Positions 1 through 8,093 of a stretch of DNA of 46,818 bases are shown here, piece after piece. Position numbers and translations under genes: made by a program. The DNA lies in contig SXHN01000084.1 of assembly GCA_005773635.1 (NCBI GenBank), positions 1 to 46,818 of the forward strand, written 5' to 3'. The number at the start of each line of letters is the position of its first letter. Positions within the stretch are counted from its first letter, which is position 1. The notes below the pieces were generated by a model that was given only the letters and a program-made list of their open reading frames with translations, made no database searches and was not told where the DNA came from. The stretch comes from Actinomycetota bacterium (GTDB lineage Bacteria; Actinomycetota; Acidimicrobiia; IMCC26256; PALSA-610).

Positions 1-141
1 CCCACCCACCACGGCAGCGAAGACCGCATCCACCTGCCGCGCTAGCCGTACAAACGAAAGAAGGTCGTCGCGGCCCAGTTTCGGTTCGGAACCGAATGCC
101 GCTATGGCTTGTTGTAGCAGCTCAATCCCACTCGAACTCAT
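1..141 (-). CDS. DUF222/HNH (13E12-type) protein, N-terminal part
   Basis: Only the first 47 codons lie in the window; the gene runs off the left edge. The visible part, starting MSSSGIELLQQAIAAF and continuing DLLSFVRLARQVDAVFAAVV, resembles the helical start of actinobacterial DUF222 proteins, which usually carry an HNH nuclease domain at the far end. In mycobacteria this 13E12 repeat family is partly under SOS control. Here a LexA box sits inside the promoter, which supports the family call. The start ATG lies 6 bases after a perfect TATAAT, so the mRNA is probably leaderless. The nuclease domain itself cannot be seen, so the function is inferred. Confidence 0.55.
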   Translation of the reverse strand, partial: MSSSGIELLQQAIAAFGSEPKLGRDDLLSFVRLARQVDAVFAAVVGG

Positions 142-147
142 TCCAAC

Positions 148-176
148 ATTATACCGAACGTATGTTCGTATCACAA
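148..176 (-). promoter_or_regulatory. LexA-controlled leaderless promoter
   Basis: On the minus strand a -35 box TTGTGA (171-176) and a perfect -10 box TATAAT (148-153) are separated by 17 bases. The -10 is followed by 6 bases and then the ATG at 141, so transcription should begin at or next to the start codon. The SOS box fills the spacer, so a bound repressor would block RNA polymerase. Confidence 0.75.
155..168. promoter_or_regulatory. SOS box (LexA operator)
   Basis: The sequence CGAACGTATGTTCG matches the actinobacterial LexA consensus CGAAC-N4-GTTCG with both half sites perfect. It lies wholly between the -35 and -10 boxes of the leftward gene. Confidence 0.85.
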
Positions 177-291
177 GCGAAATGAGAGAAAAGATCAATA
201 TCTTCCGGTTGTTTCGAGGCCGACTGCGTATTCGTCGTCGTTGGAATGTTCACTGACGAGGCGTCGCGCGTTTGTTTGATGTACCTACTAT

Positions 292-894
292 GTGGGCGTG
301 TCTTTGCCATCCGCTGCCGATCTACTCAAGGTGCAACTTCGCCACGCCTGGCACTATTCGCGTCGTGTGTTGCAAGACCTCGACGACCAAGAGTATTTCT
401 GGGAGCCCACAGCGACGAGTTGGTCAATTCGGCGACGCGCGCCATCGGTGCGTGGTTGGGGATCCGGCGAGTTCGTGTGCGAAGACGCTTGGCCAGCTCC
501 TGTGCCCTTGCCGACAACAACGATCGGCTGGCGCGTAATTCATCTCGCGGCATGGACGGATATCTATAGGCAATATGGTTTCGAAGGTAAACGGCCGGAT
601 CTCAACGATTTCGATATACCTGGTGATGCGAACGCTGGGCTCGCATGGCTGTTTCGGGCGCAGGACGATTTCATCGGTGCAGTCAACCAGGTCACCGATG
701 CAGTGGCGTTCGAATTGCGGCCTGCACACTGGGGCGAGTCGCTACCAGTCGTGCAACTAGTCACATCGATGCTCGCTGAACACGTCCATCACATCGCAGA
801 AATTGGTGCTGTGCGCGACATCCGCCGTGGCCATGCCCGCACCTACATCCCACCCGTTTCGATGCCGATACCGCCATCGTGGTTCACGACCTAG
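292..894 (+). CDS. DinB-superfamily protein
   Basis: A 200-residue protein resembling the DinB/DfsB four-helix bundle family. The N-terminal stretch LLKVQLRHAWHYSRRVLQDL matches the usual first helix, and histidines that could bind metal appear at WRVIHLAAW and in the cluster EHVHHIAEIGAVRDI near the C terminus. Members of this family are often thiol- or mycothiol-dependent enzymes, but many have no assigned reaction. The start is a GTG at 292, with a second in-frame GTG at 298. A TACTAT element at 286-291 would fit a leaderless start near 298. The gene stands alone, back to back with the SOS-regulated gene. The fold call is reasonable; the reaction is unknown. Confidence 0.6.
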   Translation: MGVSLPSAADLLKVQLRHAWHYSRRVLQDLDDQEYFWEPTATSWSIRRRAPSVRGWGSGEFVCEDAWPAPVPLPTTTIGWRVIHLAAWTDIYRQYGFEGKRPDLNDFDIPGDANAGLAWLFRAQDDFIGAVNQVTDAVAFELRPAHWGESLPVVQLVTSMLAEHVHHIAEIGAVRDIRRGHARTYIPPVSMPIPPSWFTT

Positions 895-999
895 ATCTTC
901 CTCCCACCTCTGTCAAGGCGTCGAAGATGCGACTGAGGTCCTTGTGGCGAGGGACTTCCGGCTCTGTTGCAGAGAGACCCCGGGGTCGAGAGTTGCGCT

Positions 1000-1617
1000 A
1001 TGACAAAATCATTGAACGTGTTGGTTCTCGAATCCTCGCCGGGAGCTGCCGACGATGCCATCGCGTCTCTGGAAGACCACGGGCATTCCGTACACCGATG
1101 TCATGAAGCGGGCGCAGCTGCGTTTCCGTGTCGGTCCCTCGCCCACGATGGTTGTCCGTTAGATAGTGGAACGATCGATGTTGCCCTTACGATGCGATCG
1201 GGCGATTCGTCGAAGGTGACTGGCTTCGAAGACGGTGTGAGTTGCGCATTGCAGCAACGGATCCCGTTGGTTGTCGGCGGTGATGTCCGGGAACACCCGT
1301 ACGAACTGTTTGCATCCAAGGTTGTCACCAACCCAGCAGACCTCGCAAACGCGGTACAGACAGCAGCATCGGACGCACTGTCTCACCATGGAGTGCTCGG
1401 GGCGAACGCTGCTCGTGAAGTGCTCACCCGACGAGGTGTCGCGTCGCCGGAAGTCGCCGTTGACGTACGCCGTTGCGGCGGGGATCTGAAAGTCGTTGTC
1501 ACGGTGGCGACCGACGTCGACCGCACGACGCGCGAAATGATTGCCGTACGTGTTCAAGCTGTTCTGAGTAAGTATGACCGCCATGCCCGCTCGATCGATG
1601 TCGGCGTACCGATCTAA
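1000..1617 (+). CDS. Hypothetical protein, receiver-like N terminus
   Basis: I do not recognise this 205-residue protein. Its first segment, LNVLVLESSPGAADDAIASLEDHGHSV, has the strand-helix rhythm of a response-regulator receiver fold, but I see no convincing phospho-acceptor aspartate set. The middle contains IPLVVGGDVREHPYELFASKV, again like a Rossmann-type strand and helix. The C-terminal third (DVRRCGGDLKVVVTVATDVDR) reads as alternating strands and a final helix. I chose the ATG at 1000; the open frame extends to 967, but that extension has no family support. It converges on the ThuA gene with only 6 bases between the stops. Confidence 0.5.
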   Translation: MTKSLNVLVLESSPGAADDAIASLEDHGHSVHRCHEAGAAAFPCRSLAHDGCPLDSGTIDVALTMRSGDSSKVTGFEDGVSCALQQRIPLVVGGDVREHPYELFASKVVTNPADLANAVQTAASDALSHHGVLGANAAREVLTRRGVASPEVAVDVRRCGGDLKVVVTVATDVDRTTREMIAVRVQAVLSKYDRHARSIDVGVPI

Positions 1618-1623
1618 ACGCGA

Positions 1624-2409
1624 TTATCCACCTGCCGCAAGTTCGATCCCGCCGGCGACGCTTTGCAGAAACGTAGGGTCTCGCCAAGTTGCGCGGGAAT
1701 GCCCCATCGAGTTGTAGACCGAGCGTCCCCCATCGAAATGTCGCCACCACACGATTGGATGATCCGCACCCATCGCTCCGAGACCGGGATCGTAGGTGGA
1801 TTCGTCGACCGTCGCCACGACGTTCACGAGGCCGCGCGGATTGCGATCGAAGCCGTACCACTCGTCGCTTCGCATCGAGGAGCTCGCCAAACCTTTGGCG
1901 GCCAAGCAGTCGACAGCTTCAACAGTGACGCGTGCCTCTTGCCACGACACGACCGCGATCTCGGTGGAAATCACTTCCGCATCAATGGGTGCGTCACGAC
2001 GACGTCCGCCGTACCGCGCGGTTGCACTTGCTTCGAACTGATCCGGGCCATAGACGATTGCAGCCGTGTGGCCCTTGAACGATGCTCCGACCAATTCTCT
2101 GTACCAGGGCCATTCGCTCGCGTACTCACCCATCGACGCCGCCGCATGGATTCCGAAGTAGCCACCACCCTCGCGAATGTATGACTCCAACGCCGAGCGC
2201 TGATCGAGTTTTGGAAGCACATTGCCGCTCGTTTGCAGGAACACCGCTGCATCGAATTCGTTGAGTGTTGCCGCGGAAAATGCATCCGGATCCTCGGTAC
2301 TCGTGCACGCGTAGCCGTGGTGAGTTGCCAGAGATTCGATTGCGGCTACCGCGTCGGGAATCGATTGGTGTACGAAACCCGCAGCGCGGTGAAATAGAAG
2401 GAACTTCAA
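1624..2409 (-). CDS. ThuA-domain protein
   Basis: A 261-residue protein spanning one ThuA (trehalose-utilisation type) domain, a class I glutamine-amidotransferase-like fold. The start MKFLLFHRAAGFVHQSIPDA and the segments YIREGGGYFGIHAAAS and PIVWWRHFDGGRSVYNSMGHS are typical of the family. ThuA proteins are found with sugar and osmolyte catabolic genes, but their reaction is poorly defined. It is the last gene of a four-gene minus-strand operon: its ATG overlaps the stop of the Old Yellow Enzyme gene by 4 bases, which implies translational coupling. The family call is firm; the substrate is unknown. Confidence 0.8.
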   Translation of the reverse strand: MKFLLFHRAAGFVHQSIPDAVAAIESLATHHGYACTSTEDPDAFSAATLNEFDAAVFLQTSGNVLPKLDQRSALESYIREGGGYFGIHAAASMGEYASEWPWYRELVGASFKGHTAAIVYGPDQFEASATARYGGRRRDAPIDAEVISTEIAVVSWQEARVTVEAVDCLAAKGLASSSMRSDEWYGFDRNPRGLVNVVATVDESTYDPGLGAMGADHPIVWWRHFDGGRSVYNSMGHSRATWRDPTFLQSVAGGIELAAGG

Positions 2410-3824
2410 CTCTTGGTTACCTTGTCGCGTTGTGCTCGTTTCGCCGCAGTGAGGTGGACTCGGTCGGGATGATCTTTGTAGAAAGGATCAAGCGGAAAAC
2501 AGCCAGATACCAACCCGTTGCGGGGCGCAGTAGTGCAGTCGCTGAACGTACGACACACAAGATGCCGATCGAGGGCAGTTCCCGCGAGGACATCGCGCGC
2601 GAGATGTGGGTACGACAGCGCCATGCGACCGAGACCGACCATCGCAGCACCCCCGGATTCGACGACGGCGTGCGCGACTTCGGGCACAAAGTCTTGGAGG
2701 TAGGAATATGCGGAACCGATGACCGAGATCGAGCGATGAGCTTCAGCAAGTTCGCGACACACTGCGAGGTGGCGTGCCACGCCCACTAACGGGTCTTCGG
2801 GCGGTTGATATCCGTCTGATGGAGGAAAGTATGCGGGGCGCTGCACGTGGGGGTTGTAGTACGGGCTCCCCGCAGTAACACTCACCAAACCAATGCCCAG
2901 CGATGTGAATACCTCGAAGAGTTGATGGGTTTCAGACAAGTCGAAGGTAGTTCCGTCGGCAGCGCTGCCGAAGGCGTGTGGGTATTTGTCGCTCTGGGCG
3001 GGTACTCCAAAGCCGTTGGGCCCAGCTATATACGGGCGAACGTCAAAGGCCGACAAACGTACAGCAATTGCTAACTGCGGCACCCGACTGCGAATGCCTG
3101 CAACGACGCTGCGCAGAAAGTTGGTGCGGCCTGCGAGGTCGCCGCCGTAGCGGCCGGGGCGTGAGTAGGCAGAGAGCAATTCGTGCAGCAAGTAGCCGTG
3201 GCAATGCTTGATGTCCACAAAGTCAAAGCCCGCCTCCGCGGTCGCGATCGCAGCTTCGATATATCGTTCCACAAGGTCATCAAGCGCGGTGTCGCTCAGC
3301 ACGCTGGCATCGTGGGCACCGACTCGGTCATCAAGTTCGGGATGGCGGTATGCGATCTTTGGTTCGGGCCGAGCGCCGGGCTTGGCCCAACGTCCGGAGT
3401 GCGTGAGTTGTAACCCAACGATCTGATCAGAATGCAGCTCACTGCGCAACGCGCGAAAGTCGTCGACTCTGGTGGAATCGATCATCAGTTGACGCGGGTT
3501 TGCGCGCCCATCAGGATGCACGGCCGTCGCTTCGGCCCAGACGACCCCGCAGCCGCTCTGGCCAAAGTTCCGCCAGCGGCGTCTCACAAGATCAGTTGGG
3601 CGTCCGTCCTCGGTCGCATCCCAACCTTCCATCGGCAGAATCGCGAATCGGTTGGCGCTTACGAAATGGCCCGCGCTTCCATCCTCAAATGTCGTTGATG
3701 TAGTAAGGACACCGGGGATCACATCGGACTCGGAGATCGGGATCGAAATGTCCAGTTCCGAGCAACGCCCCCGAAACGCCTCGACCGATCGAATGTTCTT
3801 GATTTGCGGATACCTCACAACCAT
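2406..3824 (-). CDS. NADH:flavin oxidoreductase, Old Yellow Enzyme family
   Basis: A 472-residue FMN TIM-barrel oxidoreductase. Family marks are QLTHSGR near residues 139-145, the substrate-binding pair in DFVDIKHCHGYLLHE near 201-215, and SRPGRYGG just after it. It is longer than a minimal Old Yellow Enzyme (about 360-400 residues) but lacks the C-terminal FAD/NADH domains of 2,4-dienoyl-CoA reductase. Such enzymes usually reduce activated double bonds using NAD(P)H. It overlaps the DapA-like gene upstream by 10 bases and the ThuA gene downstream by 4, so it belongs to one operon with the amidohydrolase. That suggests a role in a small-molecule degradation route whose substrate cannot be read from sequence. 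Confidence 0.82.
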   Translation of the reverse strand: MVVRYPQIKNIRSVEAFRGRCSELDISIPISESDVIPGVLTTSTTFEDGSAGHFVSANRFAILPMEGWDATEDGRPTDLVRRRWRNFGQSGCGVVWAEATAVHPDGRANPRQLMIDSTRVDDFRALRSELHSDQIVGLQLTHSGRWAKPGARPEPKIAYRHPELDDRVGAHDASVLSDTALDDLVERYIEAAIATAEAGFDFVDIKHCHGYLLHELLSAYSRPGRYGGDLAGRTNFLRSVVAGIRSRVPQLAIAVRLSAFDVRPYIAGPNGFGVPAQSDKYPHAFGSAADGTTFDLSETHQLFEVFTSLGIGLVSVTAGSPYYNPHVQRPAYFPPSDGYQPPEDPLVGVARHLAVCRELAEAHRSISVIGSAYSYLQDFVPEVAHAVVESGGAAMVGLGRMALSYPHLARDVLAGTALDRHLVCRTFSDCTTAPRNGLVSGCFPLDPFYKDHPDRVHLTAAKRAQRDKVTKS

Positions 3825-4753
3825 TGCTGCAAACTTTCCAAGATGGTGGTCAGCACTTCGCGATCCGAATCAGGACGACGCGGAATACCCTGCGGAACTT
3901 CGCTCGACGCAGCCCAACCACGAAGTTCCAGAAACATTGCCGCATTGTGGCGGTACGCGGGCACGGGATTACGAAACGCAAAGGCTCCGAGGTACTGCAG
4001 TAAGTCGTTCAGTTCGTAGAAATCACGAGATTGATTTGCCCACAAGCTGTCTCGCTTCGCGAACAGGTCTGGAGCAAACGTCGAGAGACCGAGCAGATAA
4101 TCCGAGCCGTACATCACCATGTCGATCGCGAGGTCATTGCCGGTGAAGACTTTGAAGTCGGGGCGCTGCGTGTCGCGCAACGCGATGCGATCCCATTCCA
4201 AACCGCGCTGCAATGACGAGTGCTTCGCGCCAATACAAGAGCTGATTTCCATCAACGAGCTGTACGCGTCAAGCGAAACAATGCGACCATAGGGAACGAA
4301 CATAGCGCCGAGCTCAAAGCCAATGAATCGATCGACGTTGCGCCCAATTGTTGCAAGCGCCGAAACCCAACCGTCGTCGCCAGACTCGTTCAATCCGTGG
4401 GATGGAAAGATCACCGGAGTGCCACCCCGTTGCTCGATCGCATCGCAACTATGCAGGTATGCGCCGACGGCGAATTTGTCACCGGGACTATCGGCTACGA
4501 ATGCACCAGCAATAAACGAATGATTGGTGATGTCGGCGGCGGCATCGAGGATACGCACTTGGGTCGCGACATCAAGCAATTGCACATAGCCGGTGTCCAT
4601 GTTGACGGCGGGTGCGATGCCCACTGCGTGGGTTCGCGCGATGTGAGCTTCGAAGGCGCTCCAATCGATCTCACCTGCACTGTCGAATGGCACGAGCACA
4701 GCAGACATTCCCGTGATTGGTCGTCCCAATTGGAGGTTGGGGGCGTGTGCCAT
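3815..4753 (-). CDS. Dihydrodipicolinate synthase-family aldolase/lyase
   Basis: A 312-residue protein of the DapA/N-acetylneuraminate lyase family, an eight-stranded barrel using a Schiff-base lysine. The probable lysine is in CIGAKHSSLQRG near residue 200, at the place where the family has a G-x-K-[DH]-S-S segment. The N-terminal TGMSAVLVPFDSAGEIDWSAFEAH is a good match to the usual start, and VNMDTGYVQLLD stands where DapA has its G-T-T-G-E loop, which argues against true DapA function. It probably cleaves or condenses a 2-oxo acid. It sits 20 bases after the amidohydrolase and overlaps the next gene by 10 bases. Confidence 0.75.
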   Translation of the reverse strand: MAHAPNLQLGRPITGMSAVLVPFDSAGEIDWSAFEAHIARTHAVGIAPAVNMDTGYVQLLDVATQVRILDAAADITNHSFIAGAFVADSPGDKFAVGAYLHSCDAIEQRGGTPVIFPSHGLNESGDDGWVSALATIGRNVDRFIGFELGAMFVPYGRIVSLDAYSSLMEISSCIGAKHSSLQRGLEWDRIALRDTQRPDFKVFTGNDLAIDMVMYGSDYLLGLSTFAPDLFAKRDSLWANQSRDFYELNDLLQYLGAFAFRNPVPAYRHNAAMFLELRGWAASSEVPQGIPRRPDSDREVLTTILESLQQWL

Positions 4754-4773
4754 GAACGTCGTGAGATGATCTC

Positions 4774-6519
4774 TCAGCGACGGCCGCGGACGAGTCGCCC
4801 CGGGCGCGCCCCGGTATCGACTCCATCGCGACGAGTCACTTCGCCGGCAACAATGGTCGCAACGTACCCGTGCGCATCTTGCAACAAACGACTTCCACCC
4901 GCAGGGAGATCGGCTATGGAATACGGCGGCTCGATGCCCACGGTCTCGAGGTCGATGATGTTGAGATCAGCACGTTTACCGACCTCGAGTGTGCCGCGGT
5001 CACTGAGACCAAACAAATCCGCTCCGTCTTTTGTTTGCATTCGTATCGCAGCTTCAAGCTCGATGCGCGGCCCACGTGAGCGGTCGCGAACCCAATGCGA
5101 AAGCATGTAGGTCGGCATCGATGCATCACAGATCATTGCGCAATGCGCACCACCATCACCGAGTCCGATAACCGTCGCGGGATGCTGCATCATCTCGTAG
5201 AGGGCATCATGGTTGCCATCCACGTAATTGAAGAACGGCAACATCATCAAGTTGCCAGCATCCTTTTCACACATCATGTCGTACAAATAGTCGAACGGAT
5301 CGACGCCAGCCGTGCGAGCCAAAGCTTCGATGCTCATGTCCGCGGTTGGCTCATAGTCGCAATCGTCGTTGAGAGGAAAAAGCTGTCCGAGCATCGCTTG
5401 GATAATTGGGGCAAGACCGTCGAAGTGCGTACCGCTGTCTGCAGTATCTGTTTCGCTCAGGATTGCTGTTTTGACTTCGGGTTTGCGAAGCTCGGCGGCA
5501 AGTGCTGCACCGTGCAACCCTTGTTGTGCGAGGGCAACGTACGTTGGTCGCTTCTGAAATGCGTGATAGCTCGGAAACCCGATCAGCATGCCGAAGGGTC
5601 GGTTGGCGACCTGGGCCGTGAGGTCTGCGCCTTCGGCCCGTGCGGCATTGGTGCGCGACAGCATCTCGCGCCATTGATCAGGCGTTGACGCGAACTGCAG
5701 TAGCAAGTACGTAATCTTCGTACCGAATTCCAACGACACTCGACGCATCCAGTCGAGCTCTTTCAGCATGCCCTCGGCGTCTTCGCCCGCCGCACCGAGC
5801 TCGGCAATTTCAAACAATCCGGTTTTCGATGCCGTGCTCATGGCCGCGGCAATGCCAAAGAGTTCGTCTTCGGAAGCGAATGTGCCCGGCACCGGCACGC
5901 CATCTCGTGTCGTGTGGCCCAGTGTGCGCGATGTGGAAAAGCCCAACGCACCAGCTTCCACAGCTTCAGCAACAAGCTGGCCCATCGTCGCGATGTCTGC
6001 GTCAGTTGATGCCTCGTTGCGGGCACCGCGATCCCCCATCACGTAGACACGAAGCGCACTGTGGGCGATCATCGCCGCAACATCGATAGACCAGACCCTG
6101 CGGTCGAGTGCGTCGAGATATTCGGGGAAGGTTTCCCAATCCCAAGTGAGTCCTTCGGTCAGCGCTGAGCCCGGGATGTCCTCAACTGCTTCCATGAGCT
6201 CGATGAGCTGCCGATGCTCTGAAGGTCGAGCTGGCGCGAAGCCCACACCGCAGTTGCCTGCGACGATTGTGGTCACGCCATGCATTGACGAAGGCTCGAG
6301 CAATTCATCCCACGTGGCCTGGCCGTCATAGTGGGTGTGGTGATCCACGAAGCCTGGCGTGACGATGAGACCAGTCGCGTCAATGACCTGTGTCGCGTCG
6401 CCTTCGACGCTTCCGCCGACTTGGGTGATCCGGCCCGCGGTGATCGCGATGTCGCCCACCTTGCGGGGCTCTCCCGTGCCGTCGACGATCGTTCCGTTGC
6501 GGATGATGAGGTCGAACAT
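4774..6519 (-). CDS. N-acyl-D-amino-acid deacylase-type amidohydrolase
   Basis: A 581-residue amidohydrolase of the D-aminoacylase branch. It shows the metal-binding strand GFVDHHTHYDGQ near residue 60, the NCG signature in VAGNCGVGFAP, and the C-terminal GLGDGGAHCAMICDAS segment typical of this branch, then a C-terminal barrel-flanking beta domain. These zinc enzymes hydrolyse N-acyl-D-amino acids or related amides. The ATG at 6519 is preceded by GGGAGC and starts MFDLIIRNGTIVDGTG as family members do; the 22-residue upstream extension is therefore not used. It is the first gene of the operon with the DapA-like, Old Yellow Enzyme and ThuA genes, and an MFS carrier is divergent. Confidence 0.82.
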   Translation of the reverse strand: MFDLIIRNGTIVDGTGEPRKVGDIAITAGRITQVGGSVEGDATQVIDATGLIVTPGFVDHHTHYDGQATWDELLEPSSMHGVTTIVAGNCGVGFAPARPSEHRQLIELMEAVEDIPGSALTEGLTWDWETFPEYLDALDRRVWSIDVAAMIAHSALRVYVMGDRGARNEASTDADIATMGQLVAEAVEAGALGFSTSRTLGHTTRDGVPVPGTFASEDELFGIAAAMSTASKTGLFEIAELGAAGEDAEGMLKELDWMRRVSLEFGTKITYLLLQFASTPDQWREMLSRTNAARAEGADLTAQVANRPFGMLIGFPSYHAFQKRPTYVALAQQGLHGAALAAELRKPEVKTAILSETDTADSGTHFDGLAPIIQAMLGQLFPLNDDCDYEPTADMSIEALARTAGVDPFDYLYDMMCEKDAGNLMMLPFFNYVDGNHDALYEMMQHPATVIGLGDGGAHCAMICDASMPTYMLSHWVRDRSRGPRIELEAAIRMQTKDGADLFGLSDRGTLEVGKRADLNIIDLETVGIEPPYSIADLPAGGSRLLQDAHGYVATIVAGEVTRRDGVDTGARPGRLVRGRR

Positions 6520-6622
6520 GAGCGCTCCCGGATGACTAGGGCGAAACGACGGGGTCATGATGGTTCCTGGCGCCAGATCTTGCATTCGCGCGAAACCCTT
6601 GACTCAAACAATACTAAGTCTG

Positions 6623-8026
6623 ATGCACACCGTGCCAGATAGACCAGGCCCCACATCAATGTCTCAGAGACCGTGGCGTCTATTTGCTTTGGTCGGAGGC
6701 GCGACCCTGCTGACGTCAATCAACTTCTCGTTGATCTTCATTGCATTCAAAGCCATAGCCACCACAATGGGCGGCTCGGCGTCGACGGTGCAATGGGCAC
6801 TCACCGGATTCTCAATCACTGCCGCGTCTCTTTGGGTGCCAGCTGGCTGGATGACTGACCGATTCGGACGAGAGCGAGTGTTCCTCTGGGGATTGATCTT
6901 GTTTACTGTGGGATCAGCAATCGTTGCATGGTCGCCGAATGTGGGCTTTCTTATTGGTGGCCGAGTCGTGCAAGCAATGGGGTTGGCGTTCGAATCAAGC
7001 GCCGCGTTGCCGATCCTGCTCAGCGTGTTTCCTGTCGAACGCCGCGCCACCATCGTTGGCAGCCTCGGAGCAACTGGAGGCGTGGCAGCCGCAATCGGCC
7101 CTGTGATTGGCGGCGCGCTCGTCGACAACATTGGGTGGCGGGCAACCTTTGCGTTGAACGTGCCGATTGGCCTGTTGCTGTGCGCATTTGTGCTGTGGAA
7201 ACTGCCGCTTTCCGCGCCGCTCGCCACGGGATCTGCACCTGACGCCATCGGCGTGGTGAGTTTGGCTGCCGGCATGGGAACGTTGGTTCTCGCAATCACG
7301 CAGATGCATGCATGGGGCTTCAACAACGTACGAACTGCACTGTCACTCGGTACTTCGGTCCTGTTGCTGAGCGCTGTCGTGGCGCGTTCAGTTCGCCACC
7401 CTGATCCGGTGTTGTACCTGCCGCTATTTCGTGAAGCCTCGTTTCGGCTCGGCGTGATTTTGAACTTTCTGATCGCAGGTACATTCGCAGGCACCTTCTT
7501 CGCGTTCATTCGACTGCTCACGGTCGGCTGGGGGCTCTCGACTTACCGGGCGGGCCTTGCCGTCGCGGTGATCCCGCTATTCGGCGGGCCACTTTCATTT
7601 CTCGCCGGAAGAATTGCTGACCGTCACGGTCCACGATGGGTGATCGTGCCTGGGGCAGTGCTGATTTCCGCAGCCGGGTTGTGGTTTTCGCTCGCGGTGA
7701 CGCAGCATCGCGACATCGCAGGGCTGTGGCTTCCGGTCGCGGCCATATACGGCATCGGCGTTGGGTTTGCACATGCTGCCTGTCAAGGCGCGGCACTTCG
7801 CAACGTTGCTCCCGAACGTCTGGGTATCGGCGGCTCAATGTCGAGGCTCGGTATGGACATTGGTGGCATCATCACGGTGGCGGTCGCGGTGGCGCTCGTC
7901 ACGAGTGTCGACGATGCGATTACGGGCGTACGGCGTTTTACCTTGCTGGTGAGTGTCGTCGCAGCGGTCGGTGCAATCTATGCACTTCGGCTGAGTAAGG
8001 GTGATCCAGTAACTCATCGGGTCTGA
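6623..8026 (+). CDS. MFS transporter, DHA2-like
   Basis: A membrane carrier of about 467 residues with around fourteen hydrophobic segments, as in the DHA2 drug/proton antiporter branch. The loop motif GWMTDRFGRERVFLWG between the second and third helices is the MFS A-motif, and AIGPVIGGALVDNIGWRATF is the antiporter C-motif region. It is transcribed away from the amidohydrolase operon, which makes it a candidate importer or exporter for that pathway. The start is uncertain: ATG at 6623 (chosen) or ATG at 6659, where MSQRPWRLFALVGG begins just before the first helix. The longer frame from 6557 overlaps the divergent gene's leader and is unlikely. Confidence 0.85.
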   Translation: MHTVPDRPGPTSMSQRPWRLFALVGGATLLTSINFSLIFIAFKAIATTMGGSASTVQWALTGFSITAASLWVPAGWMTDRFGRERVFLWGLILFTVGSAIVAWSPNVGFLIGGRVVQAMGLAFESSAALPILLSVFPVERRATIVGSLGATGGVAAAIGPVIGGALVDNIGWRATFALNVPIGLLLCAFVLWKLPLSAPLATGSAPDAIGVVSLAAGMGTLVLAITQMHAWGFNNVRTALSLGTSVLLLSAVVARSVRHPDPVLYLPLFREASFRLGVILNFLIAGTFAGTFFAFIRLLTVGWGLSTYRAGLAVAVIPLFGGPLSFLAGRIADRHGPRWVIVPGAVLISAAGLWFSLAVTQHRDIAGLWLPVAAIYGIGVGFAHAACQGAALRNVAPERLGIGGSMSRLGMDIGGIITVAVAVALVTSVDDAITGVRRFTLLVSVVAAVGAIYALRLSKGDPVTHRV

Positions 8027-8093
8027 ATGGGCGGTAGCCTTGGGGCACCGGCCGGTATTCATGTGGCCATTCTGAGCAACTAAGGCGACCTCC

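Noticed and set aside
3815-4753. Assigning dapA (lysine biosynthesis)
   Set aside because: The substrate loop differs from true DapA and the gene lies in a catabolic-looking operon.
6557-6622. N-terminal extension of the MFS gene to 6557
   Set aside because: It overlaps the promoter region of the divergent amidohydrolase and adds residues unlike a carrier N terminus.
6664-7521. Minus-strand open frame of 285 codons opposite the MFS gene
   Set aside because: It is an antisense shadow; its composition mirrors the hydrophobic codons of the transporter.
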